Positions 17,235 to 26,435 of a stretch of DNA of 40,948 nt are shown one piece after another (the stretch's first letter is position 1; every line of letters starts with the position of its first letter). The position numbers and the translations under genes were made by a program. Origin of the DNA: Rickettsiales bacterium (lineage in GTDB: Bacteria; Pseudomonadota; Alphaproteobacteria; TMED127); contig NZGH01000034.1 in NCBI GenBank assembly GCA_002690875.1, positions 1-40,948 on the forward strand, given 5' to 3'. The notes below the pieces were generated by a model. The model worked only from the letters and a program-made list of their open reading frames with translations. It ran no database searches and was not told the origin of the DNA.

Positions 17235-18861
17235 ATAGATCTTTCTTAAATTCACTTATTCCGATTCTGTTGAAAACCTTAAGAAAATCTTCATCCTCTG
17301 AAACTTTATTTTTTTTATAAGTTTTTAATATTGTTTCAAGGGCTTTCATTAATTCCTTTTCAGGAAACGAAGGACCTACTATTTCGCCAATTTTAGCGTT
17401 TTCAGTTGCAGACCCACCGAGAGTAATTTGGTATGATTCTTCTCCATTTCTATCAAGTCCTAAAATACCTATATTACCAACATGATGATGACCGCACGCA
17501 TTGATACATCCTGAAATCTTAATTTTAAGATCTCCAATTTTTTTTTGTTGTTTGTAATTGTTGAATGAGTTACTTATTTTTTGAGAAATGGGAATTGATC
17601 TTGCAGTAGCAAGTGCACAATAATCCATTCCCGGACAACAAATAATATCAGAGATTAGCCCGATATTAGGGGTCGATAATCCAATTTTTTTTAATTTAAG
17701 CCAAAGATCATAAATTTTTTTATTTTCTACATGGGGTAAAAGCATGTTCTGTTCATGAGTTACTCTTAACTCACCAAAAGAATAATCATAAGATAATTGA
17801 GATAATTCATTCATCTGCTTAGCATTCATGTCACCTGGTGGTTTTCCAGGTGGCTTAAGTGAAACCATGACCACAGAGTATCCTTTAACTTTGTGCTTGA
17901 TTACATTCTGCCTTACCCACTGCTTAAATTCTATATTATCAATTTTTGGTATAATTGAGTTTTTTGATTTTTTGATTGGTAGTTTAAAAAAATTATAGAT
18001 TTTTTTTATTTGAGCATCATTTAACTCAAGTTTTCTATTTGCAAAGTTTTTGTATTTATCCTCTATCATACATTTAATTTTTTCTTTACCTAGTTCATTG
18101 ACTAAAATTTTTATCCTAGCTTTATAAATATTGTCACGACGTCCAAGTTCATTGTAAACAGATAAAATTGCTTCAAGATAATTTAGAAGATCTTTTTTAT
18201 ATAAAAAGTCCTTTATTTTTTTTGCAATAAAAGGACTTCGCCCCTGTCCGCCACCAACATAAACTTCAAAGCCGACTTTAGAATTCTTTTTTATTAGTCT
18301 TAATCCAATGTCATGTACCTCTATTGCTGCTCTATCTTTTTTTGAAGCTGTAACTGCAATTTTAAACTTTCTAGGTAAAAAGGAAAACTCTGGATGAAAT
18401 GTCGACCACTGCCTTATAATTTCACACCATGGTCTCGGGTCCTCAATCTCCTCATTATTAATACCACCCAAATGATCACAAGATATATTTCTTATGCAGT
18501 TACCTGAAGTTTGGATGGCATGCATTTCAACAGATGCTAATTCTTTTAGGATCTCAGGAACATCTGTTAATTTTGGCCAATTAAATTGAATGTTTTGTCT
18601 AGTTGTAAAATGACCATAACCTTTATCAAACTTTTTCGAAATCTCTCCCAGTTTTTTCAACTGTATGTAAGAAAGTTCACCATAAGGAATCGCTACTCTA
18701 AGCATATATGCATGAAGTTGAAGATATAGCCCATTCATTAATCTTAAGGGTTTAAATTCATCCTCTGTTAATTCACCATTTAATCTACGTTCAACCTGGT
18801 ATTTAAATTCAGATGTTCTGTTTTTTAAAATTTTTTTATCTTTTTCAGAATATTTATACAT
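17221..18861 (-). CDS. cysI: Nitrite/sulfite reductase hemoprotein (CysI-type)
   Basis: A 546-residue siroheme/[4Fe-4S] reductase that takes sulfite to sulfide in assimilatory sulfate reduction. The cluster ligands are visible as Cys409-x5-Cys415 (CCPGMDYC) and Cys452-x3-Cys456 (SGCINACGHHH). The N-terminal parachute region KGYGHFTTRQNIQFNW and NCIRNISCDHLGG are characteristic. Assimilatory nitrite reductases share this fold, but the DUF2849 and DUF934 neighbours and the nearby cysHDNC favour sulfite. No flavoprotein CysJ is present here, so a ferredoxin-type donor is likely. It starts two bases after DUF2849. Confidence 0.9.
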   Translation of the reverse strand: MYKYSEKDKKILKNRTSEFKYQVERRLNGELTEDEFKPLRLMNGLYLQLHAYMLRVAIPYGELSYIQLKKLGEISKKFDKGYGHFTTRQNIQFNWPKLTDVPEILKELASVEMHAIQTSGNCIRNISCDHLGGINNEEIEDPRPWCEIIRQWSTFHPEFSFLPRKFKIAVTASKKDRAAIEVHDIGLRLIKKNSKVGFEVYVGGGQGRSPFIAKKIKDFLYKKDLLNYLEAILSVYNELGRRDNIYKARIKILVNELGKEKIKCMIEDKYKNFANRKLELNDAQIKKIYNFFKLPIKKSKNSIIPKIDNIEFKQWVRQNVIKHKVKGYSVVMVSLKPPGKPPGDMNAKQMNELSQLSYDYSFGELRVTHEQNMLLPHVENKKIYDLWLKLKKIGLSTPNIGLISDIICCPGMDYCALATARSIPISQKISNSFNNYKQQKKIGDLKIKISGCINACGHHHVGNIGILGLDRNGEESYQITLGGSATENAKIGEIVGPSFPEKELMKALETILKTYKKNKVSEDEDFLKVFNRIGISEFKKDLYDNS

Positions 18862-18863
18862 TA

Positions 18864-19142
18864 TTATGTAATTTTAAATGTTAATCCGTTTTTTCTAATT
18901 TTATCTCTTAGCTTTCTAATTTGTCCCTCTTCAGTTAATTCTACAAAAAAAGGACCAATTATTAGACATTTATTTTCATCTTGAATTGCAATTTTTTCAT
19001 ATTTTTCAATATCATCTTTTCTAATTTTTATTGCTTTATTAAAATCTGTGCTCCACTTATCCTTTGATAAGTAAATAACATCCCCAGAAGTTAAGTCGTT
19101 TGCGGAAAGATAAAATTGTTCTCCTTTTAATTTTTTTACCAT
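18864..19142 (-). CDS. DUF2849 domain protein
   Basis: A 92-residue protein with the DUF2849 layout: LSANDLTSGDVIYLSKDKWSTDFNKAI followed by a short beta-rich C-terminal part (CLIIGPFFVELTEEG). The family occurs mainly in alphaproteobacteria directly upstream of cysI, sometimes after cysG, and has no known function. Its position two bases before cysI indicates co-transcription; the upstream region (19143-19291) holds two perfect dyads that may regulate it. Confidence 0.85.
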   Translation of the reverse strand: MVKKLKGEQFYLSANDLTSGDVIYLSKDKWSTDFNKAIKIRKDDIEKYEKIAIQDENKCLIIGPFFVELTEEGQIRKLRDKIRKNGLTFKIT

Positions 19143-19196
19143 GAGTAAAAGTATAAATATAATTTAAAAAGTAAAGGTTTTTTAATAAATTACAAC

Positions 19197-19239
19197 TAAA
19201 TTATGCAAAATAATTTATTATACATAAAAAATATGTATA
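19197..19239. promoter_or_regulatory. Two adjacent 21-bp dyads between the cysI operon and lysK
   Basis: TAAATTAT (19197-19204) and ATAATTTA (19210-19217) are perfect inverted repeats around GCAAA. TATACATA (19219-19226) and TATGTATA (19232-19239) are perfect inverted repeats around five A. Both have the 8-5-8 geometry seen in the cysH promoter dyad. They lie in the 149-base divergent region, 55 to 97 bases upstream of DUF2849 and about 53 to 95 bases upstream of lysK. They could be operators for either side; the local AT richness makes chance occurrence a real possibility. Confidence 0.4.
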
Positions 19240-19291
19240 TTATTATTATTTTTATTTGGTATTCATATTAATTTAAAGAAATAATGAATAT

Positions 19292-20854
19292 ATGGATAAT
19301 AAAAATTTAAAACAGTGGCCTTTTGTAGAGGCTAAAAAAATATTAAAACGCTTAAAAGGTAATTCAAAAGAGTATTGTATTTTTCAAACAGGTTACGGTC
19401 CTTCAGGACTTCCTCATATTGGTACTTTTGGTGAGGTTTTAAGAACAACTATGGTTATGAAGGCATTCAGTTTTTTATCTGAAATACCTACTAAACTCTT
19501 TATATTCTCAGATGATATGGATGGGTTAAGAAAAGTTCCAGATAATATTCCTAATAAAGAATTAATAAAAAAAAACTTGGACAAACCATTATCTTCAATT
19601 CCTGATCCATTTGAAAAATTTTCATCTTTTTCAGAGCATAATAATAATAAACTAAAAGAATTTCTTGACAGTTTTGGTTTTAAATATGAATTTAAATCTG
19701 CAACTGACCATTATAAAGAAGGTGTTTTTAATAACGGACTTGAAGCTATTTTTAATAATTATGATCAAATTCTTGATATTATTTTACCAACGTTAGGAAA
19801 AGAAAGGAGAGAAACTTACTCACCATTTCTACCAATTTGCAAAACTACAGGAAAAGTTTTGCAAGCCAAAGTCATAAAGTTGGATAAAAAAAATAAAAAA
19901 ATTATTTTTATCAACCCTATTACAGACAAAGAAGAAGAAGGTTCCATATTTGATGGTGAATGCAAATTACAATGGAAGGTTGACTGGGCGATGAGATGGC
20001 TTGTGCTAGGAGTTGACTATGAGATGAATGGTAAGGATTTAATAGAGTCTTACATACTATCTAGTAGGATTAATAAAATTATTGGAGGAAAGCCTCCAGT
20101 TAATTTCACTTATGAACTTTTTTTAGATGAAAAAGGAGAGAAAATATCAAAATCTATTGGAAATGGGATTTCTGTGGAAGATTGGTTAAAGTTTTCCCCA
20201 AAAGAGAGTCTTGAGCTTTTTATGTTTCAAAATCCAAATAGAGCAAAAAAGTTGTTTTTTGATATTATTCCAAAAAGTACTGATGAATTTTTAAAATTAA
20301 GTCAAACATATCAAAGTTTAGATCAAGAAAGTAAAATTAATAATGCAATTTGGTTTATTAATTGTGACAAAAATAGACAACTTCCAGAAAACATAACTTT
20401 TAATATGGTTCTTAATCTTGCAAGTGTTTGTAATGCAGAGTCAAGCGATATATTATGGGAATTCATCTACAATTATTATCCAGAAATGAGGAAGGACAAA
20501 AACGATTGGATAAATGAACTTTTAAATTATGGAGTTTGTTATTTTAAGGAATTTATATTACCTAATAAAGAATACAGATCACCTAATGAAAAAGAAATGA
20601 AGGGTTTTAAAATGTTGATTGATGTTTTAAAAAAAATGCCATCAACTGTTGAGGCAGAGGATATACAGACTGAAATATATAACATTGGAATGTCTCTCAA
20701 ATTCGAAAACCTTAGAGATTGGTTTTCAGGTTTTTACGAAGTAATTCTTGGACAGAAGCAGGGTCCTAGGTTGGGTTCATTTATAAAGTTTTATGGGGTA
20801 AATAAAACTATAGAACTACTTGACTGTAAAATAAAAGAAAATGGAAGTGAATAG
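19292..20854 (+). CDS. lysK: Lysyl-tRNA synthetase, class I (archaeal type)
   Basis: A 520-residue class I aminoacyl-tRNA synthetase that charges tRNA-Lys. The HIGH-type signature is HIGT at residues 42-45 within TGYGPSGLPHIGTFGE, and the KMSKS-type signature is KISKS at 284-288 within GEKISKSIGN. The KCKLQWKVDWAMRW-like segment near 224-236 and VDYEMNGKD are also characteristic. Class I LysRS replaces the common class II enzyme in many alphaproteobacteria as well as archaea. It heads a run of overlapping genes (DUF952, pyrD, HAD). An upstream out-of-frame ATG at 19283 is not its start. Confidence 0.95.
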   Translation: MDNKNLKQWPFVEAKKILKRLKGNSKEYCIFQTGYGPSGLPHIGTFGEVLRTTMVMKAFSFLSEIPTKLFIFSDDMDGLRKVPDNIPNKELIKKNLDKPLSSIPDPFEKFSSFSEHNNNKLKEFLDSFGFKYEFKSATDHYKEGVFNNGLEAIFNNYDQILDIILPTLGKERRETYSPFLPICKTTGKVLQAKVIKLDKKNKKIIFINPITDKEEEGSIFDGECKLQWKVDWAMRWLVLGVDYEMNGKDLIESYILSSRINKIIGGKPPVNFTYELFLDEKGEKISKSIGNGISVEDWLKFSPKESLELFMFQNPNRAKKLFFDIIPKSTDEFLKLSQTYQSLDQESKINNAIWFINCDKNRQLPENITFNMVLNLASVCNAESSDILWEFIYNYYPEMRKDKNDWINELLNYGVCYFKEFILPNKEYRSPNEKEMKGFKMLIDVLKKMPSTVEAEDIQTEIYNIGMSLKFENLRDWFSGFYEVILGQKQGPRLGSFIKFYGVNKTIELLDCKIKENGSE

Positions 20855-21152
20855 TTTTGTTTATAGAGTACTGTATCCAGAAGAATGGGTTGATTTTAAA
20901 AAAAAAAAAGTTTTTTATGGAAATGATTTAGATCAAAAATCTGGTTACATACATTTATCAAACAAAAATCAATTAAAAAAAACCATAAATATATATTTTA
21001 AAAAAAAAAAAATAGTGATTCTAAAAATTGAAACTAAGATGTTAAAGCAAAAATTGTTATGGGAAATCTCAAGAGGTGGTGAGAAATTTCCGCATCTTTA
21101 TGATAGGCTAACCTTGGAAAGTGTTGTAAAAGTAGATACGCTAAATGTTTAA
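20841..21152 (+). CDS. DUF952 domain protein
   Basis: A 103-residue cytosolic protein with the DUF952 pattern: VYRVLYPEEW at the N-terminus, SGYIHLSNKNQL in the middle (the GYIHLS core is conserved) and the EISRGGEKFPHLYDRL segment near the C-terminus. The function is unknown; the fold resembles small RNA-binding or ADP-ribosyltransferase-like domains in some analyses, which I cannot test here. It overlaps lysK by 14 bases and pyrD by eight, so it is part of this operon. In alphaproteobacteria DUF952 genes commonly precede pyrD. A 13-base A run at 21000-21012 encodes part of its lysine stretch. Confidence 0.85.
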   Translation: MEVNSFVYRVLYPEEWVDFKKKKVFYGNDLDQKSGYIHLSNKNQLKKTINIYFKKKKIVILKIETKMLKQKLLWEISRGGEKFPHLYDRLTLESVVKVDTLNV

Positions 21153-22206
21153 TTTTTTCAATTATACCTTACTTTCAAAACTAACTTCCTCACTTCCTCC
21201 AGAGCTTTTACATCATTTTTTTTTACAAGCCTTGAAATTTAACCTTTTTCAAAAAAAAAGATTCGAAAACTTACAAACTAAAGTGCTTGGTAAAGAATTT
21301 GATAATCCAGTAGGTTTGGCTGCTGGTTTCGATAAAAATGCTGAAGTAATAAAGGGTTCATTTAATTTAGGCTTTGGTTTTGTGGAAGTAGGTACGGTAA
21401 CACCAATGCCACAAAAAGGTAATCCTAAGCCCAGAGTTTTTAAGATTCCTGAGTTTGAAGCGATTATTCAAAGGTTGGGTTTTAATAATGATGGAATTGA
21501 AGTTTTTTTAAGTAATCTTAAAAAATTTAAAAAAATTGAGAATGAGATATTAGGAGTTAATATAGGTAAAAACAAAAATTCAAAAGATCCCATCTCTGAT
21601 TATAAATTTTTATACAAGTTGGTTCAGCCATATACTGATTATGTCACTATAAATATATCATCACCAAATACACCTGGTTTAAGAGATTTACAAAAAAAAG
21701 ATAAGCTTGAAAAAATCTTATCAACCCTTTCCAAGTTCAAAAAAAAAAATACATTTATAAAGCTATCTCCAGATCTTTCTGATAAAGAATTAGAAGATAT
21801 TTGTAAATTATCTTTAAATTCAAAAATTGTAGATGGACTCATTTTAACTAACACTACTATTAGTCGTAAAAATTTGGATTCAAAACCAGTGAGAGACTTT
21901 TGGAAAATTTCTGAAGACGGAGGGTTGTCAGGACCTCCTCTTAAAGAATTAAGCAACAAAGCTATTAGAAAAACCTATAAACTTACCAAAGGTAAAATTA
22001 TTTTAATAGGCGTGGGAGGAATATCTAGCGGTAGGGATGCATTTGAGAAAATTTCTAGTGGATGCAGTCTTCTTCAACTTTATACTTCTTTGGTGTATAA
22101 AGGTCCGAATGTTGTTATAAACATTTTGTCCGAGCTTAGTATCCTATTAAAACAAAAAGGAATAAAAAAAGTTGAAGACCTTGTAGGTAAAAATATTAAT
22201 TTATGA
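21145..22206 (+). CDS. pyrD: Dihydroorotate dehydrogenase (quinone), class 2
   Basis: A 353-residue FMN enzyme that oxidises dihydroorotate to orotate and passes electrons to quinone at the inner membrane in pyrimidine synthesis. Family landmarks are the N-terminal amphipathic helix region (SSLPPELLHHFFLQALK), NPVGLAAGFDKNAE near residue 52, GFGFVEVGTVTPMPQKGNPKPR, the NISSPNTPGLRDLQ segment with the class 2 catalytic serine, and the C-terminal GVGGISSGRDAFEKISSG phosphate-binding loop. It overlaps DUF952 by eight bases and the HAD gene by four (ATGA). Confidence 0.97.
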   Translation: MFNFFNYTLLSKLTSSLPPELLHHFFLQALKFNLFQKKRFENLQTKVLGKEFDNPVGLAAGFDKNAEVIKGSFNLGFGFVEVGTVTPMPQKGNPKPRVFKIPEFEAIIQRLGFNNDGIEVFLSNLKKFKKIENEILGVNIGKNKNSKDPISDYKFLYKLVQPYTDYVTINISSPNTPGLRDLQKKDKLEKILSTLSKFKKKNTFIKLSPDLSDKELEDICKLSLNSKIVDGLILTNTTISRKNLDSKPVRDFWKISEDGGLSGPPLKELSNKAIRKTYKLTKGKIILIGVGGISSGRDAFEKISSGCSLLQLYTSLVYKGPNVVINILSELSILLKQKGIKKVEDLVGKNINL

Positions 22207-23045
22207 ATGATTTAATAAAATTAAAAACATTAAAAGATATTGAAGATAAATATAATATCTTTTTTATAGATTTGTGGGGAGTGATTCATAATGGAATTGA
22301 GCTTTTTGAAAATGTTAAAGAAGTTTTAGAAAGACTTAAGAAAAAAAATAAAATTATTTTTTTTATTACAAATGCTCCCAGAAGATCCTTTGTTATAGCC
22401 GATCAATTAAAAGATTTTGGATTATCAAAAAATTCGTATGATCACATTATTTCATCTGGTGAAATTACTTGGTTAAGTTTAAAAAAAAATTATGAAAAAA
22501 AAAAATGCTTTTTGATTGGTCCGCCTAGAGATTATCATTTAGTTGAAGGTCTAAATATCGAGGTTGTAGAAGATTATTCAAAAGGTGTAGATATAATAAT
22601 TAACACTGGTCCTTGGGGGGATAATGATATTCTTGAAAATTATACAGACTTGTTAAAAAATTTAATTAAATTCAATTCTTTAATGATTTGTTCAAACCCG
22701 GATAAGACTGTAATTAGAGGTAAAAAATTTATGATTTGTGCTGGTCTTTTAGCAGAATATTATGAAAAAATTGGTGGAAGTGTTATATATTATGGAAAAC
22801 CACACAATAATATTTACGAATTTTGTTATAAACTTATAGAAGGAAAAAACAAAATTTTAGTTGTTGGTGATTCTCTAGACAATGACATTAAGGGAGCTAA
22901 TTCACAAAAACTTGACTCTCTCTTAATTACAGATGGTATCCATAGAGAAGTAAATAATAATAAGGATATTGATAAAGAAAAATTAGATGATTTAATAAAA
23001 AAAAAAAATATAAATCCAAAGTTTGTTATGAAAAAACTTAACTAA
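22203..23045 (+). CDS. HAD superfamily class IIA hydrolase (TIGR01459-like)
   Basis: A 280-residue haloacid dehalogenase-type phosphatase. The first HAD motif appears as FIDLWGVIHNG (about 20-30), motif II as ITNAPRRS (about 56-63) and the C-terminal motif as VVGDSLDNDIKGANSQKL. The D-x-W-G-V variant of motif I and the cap type match the alphaproteobacterial subfamily TIGR01459, whose substrate is unknown. It overlaps pyrD in an ATGA arrangement. A 12-base A run near the 3' end (22997-23008) encodes lysines. Confidence 0.85.
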   Translation: MNDLIKLKTLKDIEDKYNIFFIDLWGVIHNGIELFENVKEVLERLKKKNKIIFFITNAPRRSFVIADQLKDFGLSKNSYDHIISSGEITWLSLKKNYEKKKCFLIGPPRDYHLVEGLNIEVVEDYSKGVDIIINTGPWGDNDILENYTDLLKNLIKFNSLMICSNPDKTVIRGKKFMICAGLLAEYYEKIGGSVIYYGKPHNNIYEFCYKLIEGKNKILVVGDSLDNDIKGANSQKLDSLLITDGIHREVNNNKDIDKEKLDDLIKKKNINPKFVMKKLN

Positions 23046-23057
23046 AGTGAAAGTGTA

Positions 23058-25175
23058 TTGAAAAAAATTAATTTAAAAGATTGGATAAGCTCTGCCGAAA
23101 AAGAGTTAAAACAAAAGAAACTAGAGGAATTATCTTGGGAAACACCTGAGGGGATTAATGTTAAACCTCTTTACACTGAAGATGATATAAAGCAACTTAA
23201 TCATGATATTGGCTTACCTGGTTTACCTCCCTTTACTCGCGGCCCTAGAGCTACAATGTATGCAAATAGACCATGGACTATTAGGCAATATGCTGGTTTC
23301 TCAACTGCAGAAGAATCAAATAAATTTTACAAAGACGGACTAAAAAACGGTGTGATGGGCTTGTCTGTTGCATTTGATTTAGCAACTCATAGAGGATATG
23401 ACTCTGATCATCAAAGAGTTGTAGCAGATGTAGGAAATGCTGGTGTTGCAATTGACTCAGTTGAAGATATGAATAAATTATTTGATGGAATTCCGCTTGA
23501 AAAAATGAGTGTTTCTATGACAATGAATGGTGCAGTTATTCCTGTTTTAGCATGCTTCATAGCAAGCGGGTTAAATCAAGGTTGCCCTCTAGAAAAACTA
23601 ACAGGTACGATACAAAACGATATTTTAAAAGAATTTATGGTCAGAAATACTTTTATTTTTCCACCTGAGCCGAGTATGAGGATTGTAGCTGATATAATTG
23701 AATATACCTCAAAAAAAATGCCTAAATTTAACTCAATATCTATAAGTGGTTATCATATGCAAGAGGCCGGAGCTAATCAGGTTCAGGAGCTCGCCTACAC
23801 TCTTGCAGATGGTAAGGAATATCTAGAATCTGCTTTAAAAAGAGGTCTTGATATCGATGACTTTGCTCCACGTTTATCTTTTTTTTGGTCTATTGGCATG
23901 AATTTTTTTATGGAGATAGCTAAGATGCGAGCTGCAAGATTCATGTGGTCGGAGATTGTAAAAAAATTTAACCCAAAAGATGATAGAAGTCTTGCATTAA
24001 GAACTCATTGTCAAACTTCTGGAGTTTCTTTAGTGGAACAGGATGCCTATAACAATATTGTAAGAACAACGGTTGAGGCAATGGCAGCTGTTTTGGGTGG
24101 CACCCAGTCTTTGCATACCAACAGTTTCGATGAAGCCTTAGCCTTACCAACTACTTTTTCTGCGAGAATAGCAAGAAATACCCAATTGATTCTTTCAGAG
24201 GAGACTGGTATTACTAACGTAATTGATCCTCTAGCTGGATCATATTACCTCGAAAGCTTAACATCTAGTATGGTTGCCGAAGCCAACAAATTGATTAATG
24301 AGATTGATGATGTTGGTGGGATGGTTAAGGCAATAGAAATGGGAATACCGAAAATGAGAATAGAGGAAAGCTCAGCTAAAAGACAGGCAAAAGTTGATTC
24401 AGAAGAACAAATAATTGTGGGTGTCAATAAATATAAGCCAACTGAAAGGCAAGAAATTAACATATTGTCAATTGATAACGAAAAAGTTAGAAAAAAACAA
24501 ATTTCTGCACTAAACAAACTTAAAAAATCCAGAGATAATAAAAGTGTTAATAAATACTTAAAAAAGATTGAAGAAGTTGCTAAAAGTAACGGCAATCTTT
24601 TAGAAATATGTGTTGAAGCTGCGAAAAACTTTTGTACTGTTGGAGAAATGACTAGTGCAATGGAAAAGGTATTTGGTAGGCACACACTATCAAGTAAAAC
24701 AATAAGTGGAGTTTATGGTAAAAATGTCAAATCTAGTGAGAAAATTAGCTCTATAAATTCTCATATACAAAATTTTATTGATCGAAAAGGTAGAAGACCA
24801 AGAATGTTAGTTGTAAAAATGGGACAAGATGGTCATGATAGAGGAGCAAAACTAATTGCTACGGCGTTCGCAGACTTAGGTTTTGACATAGATGTAGGCC
24901 CATTATTTCAGACACCTGATGAGGCAGCAAAACAGGCCATTGAAAATGATGTTCATATTATTGGAGTTTCAACTTTAGCCGCTGGTCATAAAACTCTTGT
25001 TCCCCTTCTAATAAAAGCTTTAAAAAATAATGATGCTGATGGAATTAAAGTAATATGTGGAGGGGTTATCCCTCCTCAAGATTATAGTGATTTGTATAAA
25101 CTAGGTGTCAGTAAAGTTTTTGGACCTGGAACTAACATACCTGAGGCAGCTATTGAAATAATAGATATTCTATGA
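23058..25175 (+). CDS. mcm: Methylmalonyl-CoA mutase
   Basis: A 705-residue single-chain, B12-dependent mutase interconverting (R)-methylmalonyl-CoA and succinyl-CoA, used for propionate or ethylmalonyl-CoA pathway flux. The substrate barrel shows [35 protein letters not shown] sequence near residues 52-82, and [12 protein letters not shown]; the C-terminal B12 domain has the DxHxxG cobalamin-ligand motif at 591-596 with His593. The start is a TTG; an in-frame stop four codons upstream leaves no other choice. It is 12 bases after the HAD gene and 23 bases before its GTPase chaperone. The names scpA and bhbA are also used for this gene. Confidence 0.97.
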   Translation: MKKINLKDWISSAEKELKQKKLEELSWETPEGINVKPLYTEDDIKQLNHDIGLPGLPPFTRGPRATMYANRPWTIRQYAGFSTAEESNKFYKDGLKNGVMGLSVAFDLATHRGYDSDHQRVVADVGNAGVAIDSVEDMNKLFDGIPLEKMSVSMTMNGAVIPVLACFIASGLNQGCPLEKLTGTIQNDILKEFMVRNTFIFPPEPSMRIVADIIEYTSKKMPKFNSISISGYHMQEAGANQVQELAYTLADGKEYLESALKRGLDIDDFAPRLSFFWSIGMNFFMEIAKMRAARFMWSEIVKKFNPKDDRSLALRTHCQTSGVSLVEQDAYNNIVRTTVEAMAAVLGGTQSLHTNSFDEALALPTTFSARIARNTQLILSEETGITNVIDPLAGSYYLESLTSSMVAEANKLINEIDDVGGMVKAIEMGIPKMRIEESSAKRQAKVDSEEQIIVGVNKYKPTERQEINILSIDNEKVRKKQISALNKLKKSRDNKSVNKYLKKIEEVAKSNGNLLEICVEAAKNFCTVGEMTSAMEKVFGRHTLSSKTISGVYGKNVKSSEKISSINSHIQNFIDRKGRRPRMLVVKMGQDGHDRGAKLIATAFADLGFDIDVGPLFQTPDEAAKQAIENDVHIIGVSTLAAGHKTLVPLLIKALKNNDADGIKVICGGVIPPQDYSDLYKLGVSKVFGPGTNIPEAAIEIIDIL

Positions 25176-25179
25176 TATA

Positions 25180-25196
25180 TTAACCAAAATGGTTAA
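25180..25196. promoter_or_regulatory. Perfect inverted repeat just before the HTH-MeaB start codon
   Basis: TTAACCA (25180-25186) and TGGTTAA (25190-25196) are separated by AAA and end two bases before the ATG at 25199. In RNA this forms a seven-pair hairpin in the place where a Shine-Dalgarno should be, and in DNA it is a 17-bp dyad. Because the next gene starts with a helix-turn-helix domain, an autoregulatory operator or a translation-limiting hairpin are both conceivable. There is no T tract, so it is not an intrinsic terminator. Confidence 0.55.
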
Positions 25197-25198
25197 AA

Positions 25199-26389
25199 AT
25201 GAGACTTAAAGATTATCTAATATTTAAAAAAATTAAAAATAAAACTTTTGCTAATCTATTAAAAATTTCTCCAGTATCATTATCAAGATATTTAAATGGT
25301 GATAGATTCCCAGAAAAAGAGATTTTAATTAAAATTTACAATCTAACTGAAGGCTTGGTAACTCCCAATGATTTTTGTTTAAGGGATGAGAAAAATTATG
25401 AAATAAATGAAAATGAAGAAGGAGAATTAAATAAATTTCATAAGAATATTTTATCTGGTTCAAGAAAATATTTAGGAAAGGCAATTACATTAATAGAATC
25501 TTCACGTGAAAAAGATCAAATTATTTCAGAAAAACTTCTAGAGTTATTTAAAGGTAATGATAAATCAATAAGAATTGGGATAACTGGGGTACCAGGAGTT
25601 GGTAAATCGACTTTTATCGAGTCCTTTGGAATGAAGCTCATAAAAAAAGGTTTTAAGGTAGCAGTGTTAGCTGTTGATCCCTCATCTAGATTTTCAGGTG
25701 GGTCCATCCTAGGAGATAAAACAAGAATGGAGAAACTTTCTGTAAATAAAAATGCATTCATTAGACCATCACCAAGTAGTGGCCATTTAGGAGGTGTAGC
25801 AAAAAGGACTTCTGAATCAATTTTATGTTTAGAGGAAGCAGGGTTTAATATTATTTTTATTGAAACAATGGGTGTTGGACAAGCTGAAACTGAGGTTTAT
25901 GATATGGTTGATATTTTTCTCGTTCTGTTATTACCCGCAGGCGGAGATGAGCTTCAGGGAATTAAAAAAGGAATAATTGAAATGGCTGATTTGATAATTG
26001 TAAATAAAGCGGATGGAACATTAAAAAAATCTGCTGAAATTACTCATAGAGAATATAAAAATGCAACCCATATGATAAATAAATCAAGAATAAATGAAGA
26101 TATTGGTGTTGTTGTTTGTTCATCTTTAAATGAGATTGGTTTTGAAAATGTGTGGAAATACATAGTCAAATTTATTGATATTAGAAAAAAAAATAACGAT
26201 TTTATTAATGTAAGAAACTCCCAAAAAATAAACAGAATGTGGGGATTAGTAGATCTTAAAGTGAAAGGTTTTGTCAAAAACTTGTCTTCTAGACAATTTG
26301 TTGAGGAATTAATAAGTAGTGTTAAAACAAATAATTTGACAATGTATAGTGCTGTTAGAATGATCAGTAATTATATAACAAAAAAATAA
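25199..26389 (+). CDS. meaB: MeaB/ArgK-type GTPase with an N-terminal helix-turn-helix domain
   Basis: A 396-residue protein. Residues from about 78 onwards are a complete MeaB GTPase: AITLIESSRE, Walker A GVPGVGKS (130-137), VDPSSRFSGGSILGDKTRM, PSPSSGHLGGVAKRT, ETMGVGQAETEV, NKAD and a C-terminal dimerisation arm. MeaB loads and protects cobalamin in methylmalonyl-CoA mutase, encoded just upstream. Residues 1-60 are additional and read as a Cro/C1-like HTH (KTFANLLKISPVSLSRYLNGDRFPEKEI, then KIYNLTEGLVTPNDF), resembling small stand-alone HTH proteins of this group. A charged linker (about 62-77) joins them. There is no in-frame ATG, GTG or TTG between the domains, so MeaB has no separate start. 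Whether the HTH binds DNA is unknown. Confidence 0.9.
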   Translation: MRLKDYLIFKKIKNKTFANLLKISPVSLSRYLNGDRFPEKEILIKIYNLTEGLVTPNDFCLRDEKNYEINENEEGELNKFHKNILSGSRKYLGKAITLIESSREKDQIISEKLLELFKGNDKSIRIGITGVPGVGKSTFIESFGMKLIKKGFKVAVLAVDPSSRFSGGSILGDKTRMEKLSVNKNAFIRPSPSSGHLGGVAKRTSESILCLEEAGFNIIFIETMGVGQAETEVYDMVDIFLVLLLPAGGDELQGIKKGIIEMADLIIVNKADGTLKKSAEITHREYKNATHMINKSRINEDIGVVVCSSLNEIGFENVWKYIVKFIDIRKKNNDFINVRNSQKINRMWGLVDLKVKGFVKNLSSRQFVEELISSVKTNNLTMYSAVRMISNYITKK

Positions 26390-26401
26390 ATTGTTTGCTT
26401 A

Positions 26402-26434
26402 TTGATTTTTTCATTTTTTTGTGTTTTATACACA
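26402..26434 (+). promoter_or_regulatory. Possible rpmB promoter and start-proximal hairpin
   Basis: TTGATT (26402-26407) and TTATAC (26426-26431) are 18 bases apart and could form a promoter that starts transcription at about the rpmB ATG. The same stretch contains TGTGT (26420-26424) and ACACA (26430-26434) around TTTAT, a five-pair dyad directly abutting the start codon. No Shine-Dalgarno is seen. Evidence is weak because the region is nearly all A and T. Confidence 0.3.
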
Positions 26435-26435
26435 C

